A stretch of DNA of 64,000 bases, from contig NZ_AP025343.1 in the NCBI RefSeq assembly GCF_021654775.1, positions 4,679,501 through 4,743,500 of the forward strand, read 5' to 3'. The notes under the pieces were generated by a model, which saw only the letters and a program-made list of their open reading frames with translations, did no database searches and was not told where the DNA came from. A program made the translations under genes and the position numbers. How positions within the stretch are numbered: the first letter of the stretch is position 1; each line of letters starts with the position of its first letter. Shown piece after piece: positions 1 to 8,134 of the stretch. The stretch is from Paenibacillus azoreducens (GTDB lineage Bacteria; Bacillota; Bacilli; Paenibacillales; Paenibacillaceae).

Positions 1-39
1 TCAAACTCTAATTCTTGAAAACCATCTGAATTGTTTTCG

Positions 40-298
40 TCATTTGTTTCCGCTAAAGGCAATATTCAATCCTATAATCCCTAGCAATACGCCTTGAATA
101 TAGTTTAGCTTTTTAGAGATAAACGGACTTTTCAACAAAAGATTCCGCACTTTCTCCGAAAAAAAGCTGATTCCCACAAAAATGACGATGGCCTGAAGGA
201 TAAATGCTTTGTGCAAGCACAAACAAATTGTCCGGGCCGGGAATCAATGTAAGAAGTACGGCTACCCCGAGAAAAGACAATACGGTTGCGATGTCCAT
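40..298 (-). pseudogene. LysE/RhtB-family exporter, internally deleted remnant
   Basis: The first ~45 codons from 298 read like the start of a LysE/RhtB amino-acid exporter, including the hallmark LIPGPDNLFVLAQS. The last ~55 codons, ending at 40, look like the family's C-terminal helix and tail, but in a different reading frame. An intact member is about 205 residues; here only about 85 codons of sequence lie between start and stop, so the middle is deleted and the frame is broken at the junction near 190-220. The start at 298 is chosen because GGAG lies 9 bases before that ATG. It cannot make a functional exporter. The family normally exports amino acids or homoserine lactones through the inner membrane. 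Confidence 0.75.
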
Positions 299-352
299 GA
301 ATATCATCTCCTAACATTTATTGCATACTTTTTGCGGCATTTCTACTGCGTA

Positions 353-1147
353 TTACCCTAACACGACCCGGTCATCGGAAAGCTTATGGCCGCTGATTTG
401 CTCAAACTCTGCGAGCAGTTCCTCAACCGTCAGGTTCTTCTTTCGCTTTTCATCAAGATCGAGAATAATCCGGCCTTTGTCCATCATGATTAAGCGATTG
501 CCGAGGCGGATCGCCTGCTCCATATTGTGCGTAACCATGAGGGTTGTCAGCTTCATTTCTCTCACGATGCCGTCCGTGAGCCTGGTGATGAGCTCGGCTC
601 TCGCCGGGTCCAAAGCGGCGGTATGCTCATCAAGCAGCAAAATTTCCGGCTCGGTGAAAGTAGCCATGAGCAGGCTCAGCGCCTGCCGTTCGCCGCCAGA
701 AAGCATGCCTACCTTGGCACGGAGCCTGCTTTCAAGTCCGATGCCCAAACGCCGCAGCTGCTCGCGAAACATCGCGCGTCTTTTGGTGTTGATACCGATG
801 CTTAAGCCGCGCCGTTTTCCTCTCGCATAGGCCATGGCGAGGTTTTCTTCGATGGTCATATGCGGGGCCGTTCCGGCCATCGGATCTTGGAAAACCCGCC
901 CAATCCAGCGGCTTCTCCGGAATTCAGGAAGCTGGCTGACCGCTTTGCCGTCGATCCTAACATCTCCCGCATCCGGCTTCATAACGCCCGAAATAATATT
1001 CATAAGCGTTGATTTGCCTGCGCCGTTACTGCCGATAACAGTCACAAAATCGCCTGGATTAAGGCGCAGTCGGATATCATTCAGAGCAATTTTTTCGTCC
1101 GGCGTACCGGGGTTAAACAGCTTGGATACATGGAATATTTCCAACAT
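353..1147 (-). CDS. ABC transporter ATP-binding protein
   Basis: This 264-residue protein is the cytoplasmic ATPase of the importer encoded just upstream. The Walker A motif GSNGAGKST is at residues 39-47, the ABC signature LSGGERQ near 150, and Walker B ILLLDEHTAALD follows. The sequence matches the ATPase of the PF04392-type (TrpXYZ-like) transporters. Its ATG overlaps the permease stop by one base (TAATG at 1147), and GGAGGTGATC lies just before it, so translation is probably coupled. Substrate is not evident; related streptococcal systems import aromatic amino acids. Confidence 0.9.
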   Translation of the reverse strand: MLEIFHVSKLFNPGTPDEKIALNDIRLRLNPGDFVTVIGSNGAGKSTLMNIISGVMKPDAGDVRIDGKAVSQLPEFRRSRWIGRVFQDPMAGTAPHMTIEENLAMAYARGKRRGLSIGINTKRRAMFREQLRRLGIGLESRLRAKVGMLSGGERQALSLLMATFTEPEILLLDEHTAALDPARAELITRLTDGIVREMKLTTLMVTHNMEQAIRLGNRLIMMDKGRIILDLDEKRKKNLTVEELLAEFEQISGHKLSDDRVVLG

Positions 1148-2073
1148 TACAGATCACCTCCAAGGGTCCGGCTGTTCGAAACGTCCCGCAACCCGGATAA
1201 TTCGGCCGTCCGTTTCTGCGCCTGTTTCTTCTGCTTGATTGCCCGGCTTGCGGTCGGGAAAATCAACGCTGCGATAACGATGACCGCCGTAATGATTTTC
1301 AGGTCGGAAGTATCAAGCCACTCCACACGCAGCGCAAGCGCGACGACGATCCGGTAAACGATTGAACCAAGCACAACGGCGATCGTGGCGTGAATGACGT
1401 TTCTGGCCCCGAAAATCGCCTCGCCGATTATGACTGACGCTAGCCCGATGACGATCATCCCGATTCCCATCGATATATCGGCGAAACCGGAATGCTGGGC
1501 GATAAGAGCGCCGGATAATGCCACAACGCCGTTGGACAGACTGACGCCGATGATTTTGGTCGTATCCGTATTGGCGCCGAAACTCCGGATCATCCGGTCG
1601 TTATCGCCTGTGGCGCGCAGCGCCAGCCCGAGATCCGTGTGCAGGAACCAATTCATGAGGAGCAAAATGACAATCGAAAGAATCGGAAGGAAAATCCAAG
1701 GATTTATGGAGGTGAAAACGGTATCCACGCCAAGCATTCCGATATTGGGTTTCCCGCTCATAATTCGCATATTGATCGAATACAGGGCAATCATCATCAA
1801 AATACCGGACAAGAGACCGTTGATTTTGCCTTTTGTGTGCAGGAGTCCCGTGCAAATCCCCGCCGCAAGCCCTCCCAAAAACGCAACGAAGCTTGCCAGC
1901 CAAGGATTCGCTCCATGAGAAATCATGACGGCAGCAATGGCTCCGCCTGTCGTAAAGCTGCCGTCAACGGTCAAATCCGGGAAATCAAGAATCCGGAAAG
2001 TTATATAAACGCCAAGTGCCATCAGCGCGTACAGAAGACCAAGTTCAACCGCACCCAAGATTGAATTCAACAT
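1147..2073 (-). CDS. ABC transporter permease
   Basis: A 308-residue polytopic membrane protein of the branched-chain-permease fold (BPD_transp_2), beginning with a helix and GVYITFRILDFPDLTVDGSF, a sequence characteristic of permeases paired with PF04392 binding proteins. About eight to nine hydrophobic segments are visible, and the tail is rich in Lys, Gln and Arg. It forms the membrane channel of the three-gene importer. AGGGAGGT is 7 bases before the ATG. It is separated from the binding-protein gene by 72 bases containing a hairpin, and it overlaps the ATPase gene by one base. Confidence 0.9.
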   Translation of the reverse strand: MLNSILGAVELGLLYALMALGVYITFRILDFPDLTVDGSFTTGGAIAAVMISHGANPWLASFVAFLGGLAAGICTGLLHTKGKINGLLSGILMMIALYSINMRIMSGKPNIGMLGVDTVFTSINPWIFLPILSIVILLLMNWFLHTDLGLALRATGDNDRMIRSFGANTDTTKIIGVSLSNGVVALSGALIAQHSGFADISMGIGMIVIGLASVIIGEAIFGARNVIHATIAVVLGSIVYRIVVALALRVEWLDTSDLKIITAVIVIAALIFPTASRAIKQKKQAQKRTAELSGLRDVSNSRTLGGDL

Positions 2074-2098
2074 AAAACTACCTCCCTATGACATAAAA

Positions 2099-2125
2099 GG
2101 AGTGGACGAAGGATTTCGCCACTCC
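2099..2125 (-). terminator. Intercistronic hairpin between binding protein and permease
   Basis: GGAGTGG-A-CGAA pairs with TTCG-CCACTCC around a four-base loop, giving an 11-bp stem with one bulge and no U-tract. Placed directly after the binding-protein stop, such hairpins usually protect the upstream mRNA or partly terminate, so that binding protein is made in excess over permease. It is probably not a full terminator. Confidence 0.55.
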
Positions 2126-2145
2126 CCTGCAACCGTTTCCCAATG

Positions 2146-3186
2146 CTATTGAATGATATTTTGCTCTTTATCCTGAACCTCGTTTTTCATCTCATCCGTG
2201 ACCTTAATGCCTTGAGCCTCAGCGGCCTTCAGATTCAAGATTAAATCGAGTTTCTCCTGCATCGTCACTTTCATGTCGCCGGGATTTTTACCGTTTTTCA
2301 AAATATCCACAGCCATTTGTCCCACCTGGTAGCCATGGTCGAAATATTTGAAACCGACGGTGGCAAATGCGCCCTTCTCAACCGTATCGCGGTCGCTCGA
2401 GAAAAACGGGATATGATTTTTATTCGCTACCTGGATAATCGTGTCCACGCCGCTTACCACCATGTTATCCAGCGTAATGAAAATAGCGTCGGCGCGCCCT
2501 ACCAGGGATTCTGCCGCCTGCTTTACTTCGGAGGTGTTGGTGACGGCTGCCTTAACCAGTTTGATGTTATGCTTGCTGAGAGCCTCCTCGGCATTTTTAG
2601 CCATCACCACCGCATTCGGTTCTCCTTCATTAATGACAATACCGACATTTTTGACATTCGGGAAATTTTTGGCGATGAAATCCATCAGTTTTTGCACGGC
2701 CGCCGGATTGGTATCGGAAACCCCGGACACGTTGCCTCCCGGTTTATCCAGGTTGGACACCACCTTGGCATCAAGCGGATCCGTTACGGCTGCAAACAGC
2801 ACCGGCTTATCCTTTACTTGCTGAACGATCGCTTGAGCCGACGGCGTGGCGATGGCCAGTACCAAATCATTCTTGTCCGCGGCAATCGTCTGCGCGATCG
2901 ACAAATTATTGGTAGGATCTCCTTGCGCATTTTTGTAATCAACCTTCAAATTATCCCCCTCGGAAATCCCCGCATCTTTCAGTGCCGCCAGAAATCCTTC
3001 CCGCGTCGCATCTAGCGAAGGATGTTCCACGATTTGGGAAATAGCGATTTTATAAGTCTTCTTGTCTGTCTGGTTTCCCGCTCCTTGCGACTCCTCCGAC
3101 TTCTTGCCGTCCGGATTGCCGCAGCCCGCCAGCGCCGTTACGAGGAGCGCTGACATTACAACCGCTAACCATTTTTTCATGAACAT
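2146..3186 (-). CDS. ABC transporter substrate-binding lipoprotein (PF04392 type)
   Basis: A secreted lipoprotein of about 346 residues. A hydrophobic signal ends in the lipobox LAGC, followed by a Lys/Glu/Ser-rich linker and a periplasmic-binding-like fold. Typical family segments are visible: VDYKNAQGDPTN, LVLAIATPSAQA and a repeated VSGVSD. It captures the ligand outside the membrane for the permease and ATPase encoded downstream. The start is the ATG at 3186 (MFMKKW), 8 bases after GGAGG; the longer reading would place the start inside that ribosome binding site. A SigA-like promoter lies at 3317-3346. Ligand unknown; aromatic amino acids or a related small molecule are possible by family analogy. 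Confidence 0.88.
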   Translation of the reverse strand: MFMKKWLAVVMSALLVTALAGCGNPDGKKSEESQGAGNQTDKKTYKIAISQIVEHPSLDATREGFLAALKDAGISEGDNLKVDYKNAQGDPTNNLSIAQTIAADKNDLVLAIATPSAQAIVQQVKDKPVLFAAVTDPLDAKVVSNLDKPGGNVSGVSDTNPAAVQKLMDFIAKNFPNVKNVGIVINEGEPNAVVMAKNAEEALSKHNIKLVKAAVTNTSEVKQAAESLVGRADAIFITLDNMVVSGVDTIIQVANKNHIPFFSSDRDTVEKGAFATVGFKYFDHGYQVGQMAVDILKNGKNPGDMKVTMQEKLDLILNLKAAEAQGIKVTDEMKNEVQDKEQNIIQ

Positions 3187-3316
3187 CAAAGCCCCCTCCA
3201 TTATTTTCCTCTACATTGCTTTTACGTTCGAAAGCGCTAAAGTCTTAGATTAAAAAAAAGAAGCGCCCCTTTCAAACGCGGACCCTAAATCCGATCCTGC
3301 CGATTGATTATTCATT

Positions 3317-3346
3317 ATCATAAATGGGCACTCCCGTATCCGTCAA
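3317..3346 (-). promoter_or_regulatory. SigA-like promoter of the ABC importer
   Basis: On the minus strand TTGACG (3341-3346) is followed after 18 bases by TATGAT (3317-3322). The expected transcript has a leader of about 125 bases with a U8 run near 3253-3260, but no convincing terminator stem precedes that run. Confidence 0.5.
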
Positions 3347-3415
3347 TCCGTTTATTGTAAAATGTTGAATCTTAATATTTGGAATAATCCACCGATTGCT
3401 CAAATATTACAAAAT

Positions 3416-4081
3416 TCACTTCTGCCTCTCCAAACGCGCAATGAGGTCCTGCAAGGGCATGCTATCCATTCCGGAAATTTTCAGGTCATAATCCTCAAAA
3501 GAAAATGTGCGCGTCATCTCGTTTGGCACGATCACCGTATGGAGTCCAGCTTTTTGGGCTGCAATAAAGCCGTTCAGGGAATCCTCGAAGGAGATGGCTT
3601 CATCCGGCTGCACCTCCAGCCGCTGCAAGGAGAGTTGGTATAACTCGGGATCCGGTTTCACCTTCTGAACCAGGTCGGCCGTATTGATGGAATCAAAATA
3701 GCCATGCAGATCAAACTTCGTCAAATACGGTTCGATCCAATTGAAATAAGAGCTGGAAGCAAGCCCCACCTTCAGCCCAAGCTCGCCCGCTTCCCGCAAA
3801 TAATCCACTACGCCTGGCCTCGGTTGAATATGCCGCAGCAATTCGCGGTACTCCACATCAACCTGCTTGCGGATCACTTCGGAATCAACTTTGTGCTCCA
3901 GCATCTCGGCCAAATGAGTGTAGGGGTTAAACGCATCAAAAGAAGTCCCCACGCACTTGGCATATGTTTCAAGCGGAAGCTCCCTGCCGTATTCGCCGTA
4001 CACCTTGCAAAAGGCGTGATATGCCGGGGTTTCCGTATCCACGATCAAACCGTCGAAATCAAAAATTACTGCCTTGATCAA
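3416..4081 (-). CDS. HAD-superfamily phosphatase (beta-phosphoglucomutase-like)
   Basis: About 221 residues. The catalytic HAD motif DFDG with nucleophile Asp8 and Asp10 sits at the very start (VIFDFDGLIVDTE), an alpha-helical cap follows, then motif II (ASSS), motif III Lys in VKPDP and motif IV FEDSLNG. It is most like the YhcW/beta-phosphoglucomutase branch, so the substrate should be a small sugar phosphate or similar metabolite. The start is a TTG at 4081, preceded by AAAGGTGAG; an ATG 93 bases upstream would add an atypical basic extension. It appears monocistronic. Confidence 0.82.
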   Translation of the reverse strand: MIKAVIFDFDGLIVDTETPAYHAFCKVYGEYGRELPLETYAKCVGTSFDAFNPYTHLAEMLEHKVDSEVIRKQVDVEYRELLRHIQPRPGVVDYLREAGELGLKVGLASSSYFNWIEPYLTKFDLHGYFDSINTADLVQKVKPDPELYQLSLQRLEVQPDEAISFEDSLNGFIAAQKAGLHTVIVPNEMTRTFSFEDYDLKISGMDSMPLQDLIARLERQK

Positions 4082-4178
4082 TTTGCTCACCTTTTCATTG
4101 TCGTAATTAAAGCCTAAAGGAACAGTTCTCCGTCCGGGGCGGATTCCCTTTTTTAAATTGTCCAGCCAACCCAAAACA

Positions 4179-4295
4179 CCCCTGCAAAGAGTATCGGAAA
4201 GAAGTAAGGGCGCTTCTCAAAAAGGGGCCCTTTTGCGGAGCAAAAGTACGGAGTGGAGCCTATGCTTCGATGCTTATTCCAAATACTTTGCGGGG
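4179..4295 (+). repeat. Dispersed repeat family A, copy 1
   Basis: The element is bounded by CCCCTGCAAAG (4179-4189) and CTTTGCGGGG (4286-4295), an imperfect inverted repeat. Inside is a G/C-rich module with GGGCGCTTCTC and the box ATGCTTCGATGCTTATTCC. Related copies lie at 9241, 18268, 38242 and 56508. It fills most of the 322-base gap between the HAD phosphatase and the sugar kinase. Nothing else is visible in that gap. Confidence 0.8.
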
Positions 4296-4403
4296 ACCCC
4301 GAAAGTAAACAAGGCCGAACGCGCTTCGGCGTCCGGCCCAAAACATGAAATGCAGGGCGTTTTTAATAAAGTCTCGTAAGACATAAAATGCTGCGGACCA
4401 TGT

Positions 4404-5351
4404 TTACAGACGCGTAATTTGAACCTGCTGCCGCAACCGATCCACAACTTCCGGATCAATCATTCCCGCTTGATCCGTCATCGCATTGGAGGTTCCCGCC
4501 GCAGAAGCCAAGGCAAGCCCATCCTCGAAGGATGAACCTCTTGCCAGGGATACGGCCATCCCGGCGACAAAGGAATCTCCGCAGCCTACCGTGTTTACCA
4601 CATCCACTTTTGGCGTTTTAACCCGGTAACAACCTGTCTTGGCCGCAATCATGGAGCCTGCCCCTCCCAAAGAAACGCTGATCCGGTCCATATCGTATTT
4701 TTGAAGCAGTGTTTCCACAGCCTGCCGGAGTGCCTCTTCATCGGCCACCTCGATGCCAAGCAGCGCCGCAACTTCATCCTCGTTCGGTTTGATCATATCC
4801 GGCTTGGCTTCGAGCCCGAAACGCAGCGCGTCGCCGCTGGCATCCAGAATGACATAAGCTCCCGCTTCCTTGGCAATCGCAACCAGCCCAACATAATAAT
4901 CCTTCGGAACGCCGGCAGGCAAGCTGCCGCTGAAACAGACGATTCTAGAGCGGGAAGCAAGGTCGCGAATCTTTGTTTCCATCGCCTTTTGCGCCCCTTC
5001 GTCAACGCTTGGTCCCTGCTCAAGCAGCTCGGTGGAAGTTCCCTTTGCCTCGTCCAGAATATTCAGGCAAAGCCGCGATTCCCCTGCAACGGACACAAAA
5101 TCATGAGCAATCCCGATCTGGTCGAGCAGCTGCTTGATGATCTCTCCGTTCATCCCGCCAACGAAACCGGTGGCCGTCACAGGCTCGCCAAGCTGCGCAG
5201 CCACCTTGGCCACATTGATGCCTTTGCCGCCCGGCGCGGCGTTAAAGCGCTGGACCCGGGACATCTTGCCCAGCGGAAACGCTGGAAGGTAATATGTTTT
5301 ATCGATGGCTGCATTCAGTGTTACAGTCGTAATCATATGTTTTTCCGTCAT
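4404..5351 (-). CDS. 1-phosphofructokinase-family hexose kinase (PfkB)
   Basis: A ribokinase-fold kinase of 315 residues. PfkB signature 1, GGKGINVAKV, is at 41-50, and signature 2, TVGCGDSFVAG, contains the catalytic base Asp259. This subgroup phosphorylates fructose-1-phosphate or tagatose-6-phosphate with ATP. Length and motifs fit FruK/LacC. No PTS or fruR gene lies next to it, so the substrate cannot be assigned from context. The start at 5351 follows AAGG by 5 bases; the internal ATG at codon 6 has no ribosome binding site at a usual distance. Confidence 0.88.
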   Translation of the reverse strand: MTEKHMITTVTLNAAIDKTYYLPAFPLGKMSRVQRFNAAPGGKGINVAKVAAQLGEPVTATGFVGGMNGEIIKQLLDQIGIAHDFVSVAGESRLCLNILDEAKGTSTELLEQGPSVDEGAQKAMETKIRDLASRSRIVCFSGSLPAGVPKDYYVGLVAIAKEAGAYVILDASGDALRFGLEAKPDMIKPNEDEVAALLGIEVADEEALRQAVETLLQKYDMDRISVSLGGAGSMIAAKTGCYRVKTPKVDVVNTVGCGDSFVAGMAVSLARGSSFEDGLALASAAGTSNAMTDQAGMIDPEVVDRLRQQVQITRL

Positions 5352-5582
5352 CCAATCCTTAGCTTGTCATGTGAGCGTCAAAGCTGCTTGACGGACGCGG
5401 GGAAGGCCCTGATTCTATCCATGCTCACAACCGCTATGTAATCTCGATGTTCCCCGGGTAATCCGTGTCCTAAACCTGATGTTGGGTGTCCTCGGACAAA
5501 CGGACACATCGGCAATATCCCAAAGTATACCTGCAGTTTTGAAATTGTACAATGATTCCAAGTCCCCTGCCCGGGAGAAATG

Positions 5583-6167
5583 TTATAAATTTATGGCATC
5601 CAGATGGCGGCGGCAGTTAAACAAATCGCACACCCATTCTTCATCCCGCTTGCGGATCAGCGTTACCGATGTATTATGCAAATGCTCGCGCTCCCCTCTG
5701 TCCGGAACAAGCGCCGAGAGCATCGCCGTAATTAAAGCGCCGTGGCTAACGATCAGAATCCGCTGTCCCGGATGGCGAAGACAAATTTCCTTAACGATTT
5801 CGGTTCCGCGCCGCACCATCGATTCATCGGATTCGAGGCCCAGGTCAAGCGTTCTCCATTCTTCGCCCCACATCCGGATTCTGTCTTCTTCCGTTGTCCC
5901 TTCCATCCGGCCAAAGCCCATTTCTCTCAGCCGTTCATCCGCATATAGCGGGACGTCCAGCGCCTTGGCAATGATTTCCGCCGTCTCACGGGCCCGGGAC
6001 AAATCGCTTGTGTATACGACATCCCAGCTCTCGTTTTTAAACCGTTCCGCGAGCGCGCGCGCCTGAGCCCGCCCGGTAAGATTCAGCGGGATATCGGTTT
6101 GTCCCTGCGTCCTTCTCACCGCATTCCAGTCGGTATTTCCATGCCTTACCCAACCAATCGTCGTCAT
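5583..6167 (-). CDS. Histidine phosphatase (phosphoglycerate-mutase-like)
   Basis: A 194-residue cytoplasmic enzyme of histidine phosphatase branch 1. The RHG motif has Arg8 and His9 (VRHGNT), the second catalytic His142 is in VSHGALI, and a Glu lies in the LREMGFG segment near 82. Members dephosphorylate diverse small phosphoesters; the substrate is not predictable. It starts 20 bases after fosB ends, with AGGGGG 7 bases before the ATG, so it probably shares a transcript with lacI and fosB. Confidence 0.85.
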   Translation of the reverse strand: MTTIGWVRHGNTDWNAVRRTQGQTDIPLNLTGRAQARALAERFKNESWDVVYTSDLSRARETAEIIAKALDVPLYADERLREMGFGRMEGTTEEDRIRMWGEEWRTLDLGLESDESMVRRGTEIVKEICLRHPGQRILIVSHGALITAMLSALVPDRGEREHLHNTSVTLIRKRDEEWVCDLFNCRRHLDAINL

Positions 6168-6187
6168 GCGTTTTCCCCCTGCCTGTG

Positions 6188-6610
6188 TCAGTCGGCAAAA
6201 AAAGTCATATGCCCTTTTTCTTCCCTGTAATAATCCAGCCGATCCGCAAGCGTACCGGTATGCAACTCGAATCGGTGGCCGTCCGGATCCAGAAAATAAA
6301 TCGAGCGCTTATCCCTTTCATCACGCTCGCGCCCCGGCAGGATTCGTACGCCCAGCTCCCGAAGACGCAGATGCCACAGATCAAATTCCTCGTCGGCAAC
6401 CGTAAATGCGACATGGGTATAAGTCTGCGGCACGGATTCACGTTCAACGTCCTCTTCGTTTAATGCAATCCACAGCCCGTCCAGATCGAAGTATGCCAGC
6501 TTCCTTCCTTTCACGAGCAGCTTGGCGCCGAACACTTTTTCGTAAAAAGATACCGAAGTTTCCAAATCCGAAACGGAGAAACAAAAATGATTGATCCCCT
6601 GTAATTTCAT
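6188..6610 (-). CDS. fosB: Metallothiol transferase FosB (fosfomycin resistance)
   Basis: A 140-residue vicinal-oxygen-chelate enzyme that closely resembles Bacillus FosB over its whole length. FosB opens the fosfomycin epoxide by adding bacillithiol (or L-cysteine), using a divalent metal. The three metal ligands are present as His8, His66 and Glu115, and the family segment [14 protein letters not shown] is intact. Cys10 aligns with the active-site-region cysteine reported for the staphylococcal enzyme. AAAGGAG precedes the ATG. It lies 37 bases after lacI and 20 before a phosphatase gene, an unusual setting for a resistance gene, but chromosomal fosB is common in this phylum. Confidence 0.92.
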   Translation of the reverse strand: MKLQGINHFCFSVSDLETSVSFYEKVFGAKLLVKGRKLAYFDLDGLWIALNEEDVERESVPQTYTHVAFTVADEEFDLWHLRLRELGVRILPGRERDERDKRSIYFLDPDGHRFELHTGTLADRLDYYREEKGHMTFFAD

Positions 6611-6647
6611 CCTGCCGCTCCTTTCAAGCGAGACGATCCGGCAAACT

Positions 6648-7679
6648 TCATTCCAAGTAAACCGTGCTGCGTTTCATGGTGACGCTGGATTCCCGGACAA
6701 TCAATCTGGGTTCAAACTGAACCCGTTCGTATACGCCCTGCACGTTTTCGCGAATCCGCTTCAGCAGCAGTTCCGTAGCCAATCGGGATACTTCAACCCC
6801 CATAATGGATACCGAGCTGACCTGCGGCGATGTAATCGTCGTCCAAATATTGTTGTCGATGCCGACGACGGCCACATCCTCCGGAACGCGCACCCCAAGC
6901 TCCTTGAAGCGGTTGATTAGACCTATCGCCACCATATCGTTACCGGCATATACGGCATCCGGCATGTTTTTCAGGCTTTTAAAATAATCCGCAGCTTTCG
7001 CTCCCGTGTTCAAGGAAAAATCCTCGCCAAAATACACAAGCGATACATCCACATGGCTGAGAGAATTTTCGTAGGCGTTATACCGTTCTTCGATGATGTC
7101 TCTCGGCGCTCCGGCATAAGCGATCCGCGTGCGGCCAATGCCGATGAGATGCTCCATCGCAAGACGGCCCTCCGGTTGAGACAAGCATACCACGTCCGCC
7201 TTAATGTTTTCCGTAAGCTTCTTGCCGTAATTGATCACGGAAATGGGCAGCGGAGATTTATTGACCAATTCCACAAACGATTTCGGGTACGCCAGCGGCA
7301 ATATGATGAGTCCATCGACATGCAGCTTTTTTACATCCCGAATGGTCTCCAGTTCAATACTCCCGATTCCCGAAGTATTAATATTAACGACACGATATCC
7401 GTGCTGCTTGGCAGCCTGCTCTACCGACCACGCAATTTCGGGCATGAAGGCATTGCGGATATCCGGAACGGCAAGCGCAATTTGGTTCGTGTTCCGAATT
7501 TTCAGGCTTTGCGCCGCGATGCTCGGAATAAAACCAAGCTCATCGATCGCCCGCAGCACTTTAGCTTTCGTTTTTTCGCTGATGCCGCCGGAATTGTTGA
7601 TGGCTCTGGACACTGTCGCAATCCCGACACCCGCTTTTTTCGCCACATCCTCGATGGTTACTTTTGTGTTGTCTGTCAA
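6648..7679 (-). CDS. LacI-family transcriptional regulator
   Basis: 343 residues: an N-terminal helix-turn-helix ([20 protein letters not shown], about residues 7-27) with the LacI hinge, followed by a periplasmic-binding-like sensor domain. It should bind palindromic DNA and respond to a sugar or related effector. The only in-frame start is a TTG at 7679, with AAAGG 11 bases upstream. It is divergent from bdhA, and two LacI-type operators lie in the shared 455-base intergenic region, one next to its own -10 and one next to the bdhA -10. Autoregulation plus control of bdhA is therefore the simplest reading. The effector is not known. Confidence 0.88.
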   Translation of the reverse strand: MTDNTKVTIEDVAKKAGVGIATVSRAINNSGGISEKTKAKVLRAIDELGFIPSIAAQSLKIRNTNQIALAVPDIRNAFMPEIAWSVEQAAKQHGYRVVNINTSGIGSIELETIRDVKKLHVDGLIILPLAYPKSFVELVNKSPLPISVINYGKKLTENIKADVVCLSQPEGRLAMEHLIGIGRTRIAYAGAPRDIIEERYNAYENSLSHVDVSLVYFGEDFSLNTGAKAADYFKSLKNMPDAVYAGNDMVAIGLINRFKELGVRVPEDVAVVGIDNNIWTTITSPQVSSVSIMGVEVSRLATELLLKRIRENVQGVYERVQFEPRLIVRESSVTMKRSTVYLE

Positions 7680-7722
7680 GCCATCCCAATCCTTTCAATC
7701 AATTCATTTTTCAGAGTGTTTT

Positions 7723-7746
7723 CGGAACCGTTTCCCGATTATACAA
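7723..7746 (-). promoter_or_regulatory. lacI promoter -10 with adjoining LacI-type operator
   Basis: On the minus strand a TGTATAAT element (7738-7745) is directly followed by the imperfect palindrome CGGGAAACGGTTCCG (7723-7737). This matches the more perfect operator near bdhA, so a repressor bound here would block its own promoter. Confidence 0.55.
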
Positions 7747-8018
7747 TCATTCCGATAAGATCATACTTATATTATACCATTAAAGGCTTTTTCGATAAAT
7801 CATATAGAGGATCTTGACAGAAACATCACTTTTTATAATTAGTCTCTAAAGTTTGAAAGCGATGCCAATTGATGGTGCCGCTTTGCTCTCGACAAAAAAA
7901 ATTTTTATTACCATTTAATCCCCAACTAAAAATGCGCTAGCCCGCACCAATTCTACAAGTGCAAAAAAGCACAAATTATATATAAATTCTGCAATATAAA
8001 AATCTCCTCATTTTAAAT

Positions 8019-8047
8019 TTGACAATGTTATATGGTTATGACATATT
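8019..8047 (+). promoter_or_regulatory. SigA-like promoter of bdhA
   Basis: TTGACA (8019-8024) and CATATT (8042-8047) are separated by 17 bases. The operator at 8054-8067 begins 6 bases after the -10, over the expected transcription start. The rest of the 7680-8134 gap is A/T-rich; a weaker TTGACA/TATAAT pair near 7813 with a 14-base spacer looks too short to work. Confidence 0.6.
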
Positions 8048-8053
8048 AGTTTC

Positions 8054-8067
8054 CGGAAACGTTTCCG
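8054..8067. promoter_or_regulatory. LacI-type operator upstream of bdhA
   Basis: CGGAAACGTTTCCG is a perfect 14-bp palindrome with the central CG typical of LacI/CcpA-family sites. It sits at the likely transcription start of bdhA. The outer bases differ from the CcpA cre consensus (TG...CA), and a sister site lies at the lacI promoter, so the local LacI regulator is the better candidate than CcpA. Confidence 0.65.
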
Positions 8068-8134
8068 AAATGAGCGAAAAAGAGCTCATCCAAAACATAT
8101 TAAGCATTTATCATATAAATTGGAGATGACTTAA

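Noticed and set aside
3228..3245. cre-like GAAAGCGCTAAAG in the leader of the ABC importer
   Set aside because: It matches the CcpA consensus poorly on the right half and lies about 70 bases downstream of the predicted -10, so no regulatory claim is made.
3253..3282. Possible attenuator (U8 run) in the ABC importer leader
   Set aside because: The G/C-rich sequence before the U-run cannot form a stem of more than about three pairs, so it is not a terminator, and no T-box or riboswitch core was recognised.
7813..7838. TTGACA and TATAAT pair upstream of bdhA
   Set aside because: The spacer is only 14 bases; the TTGACA/CATATT pair at 8019-8047 is better and is next to the operator.
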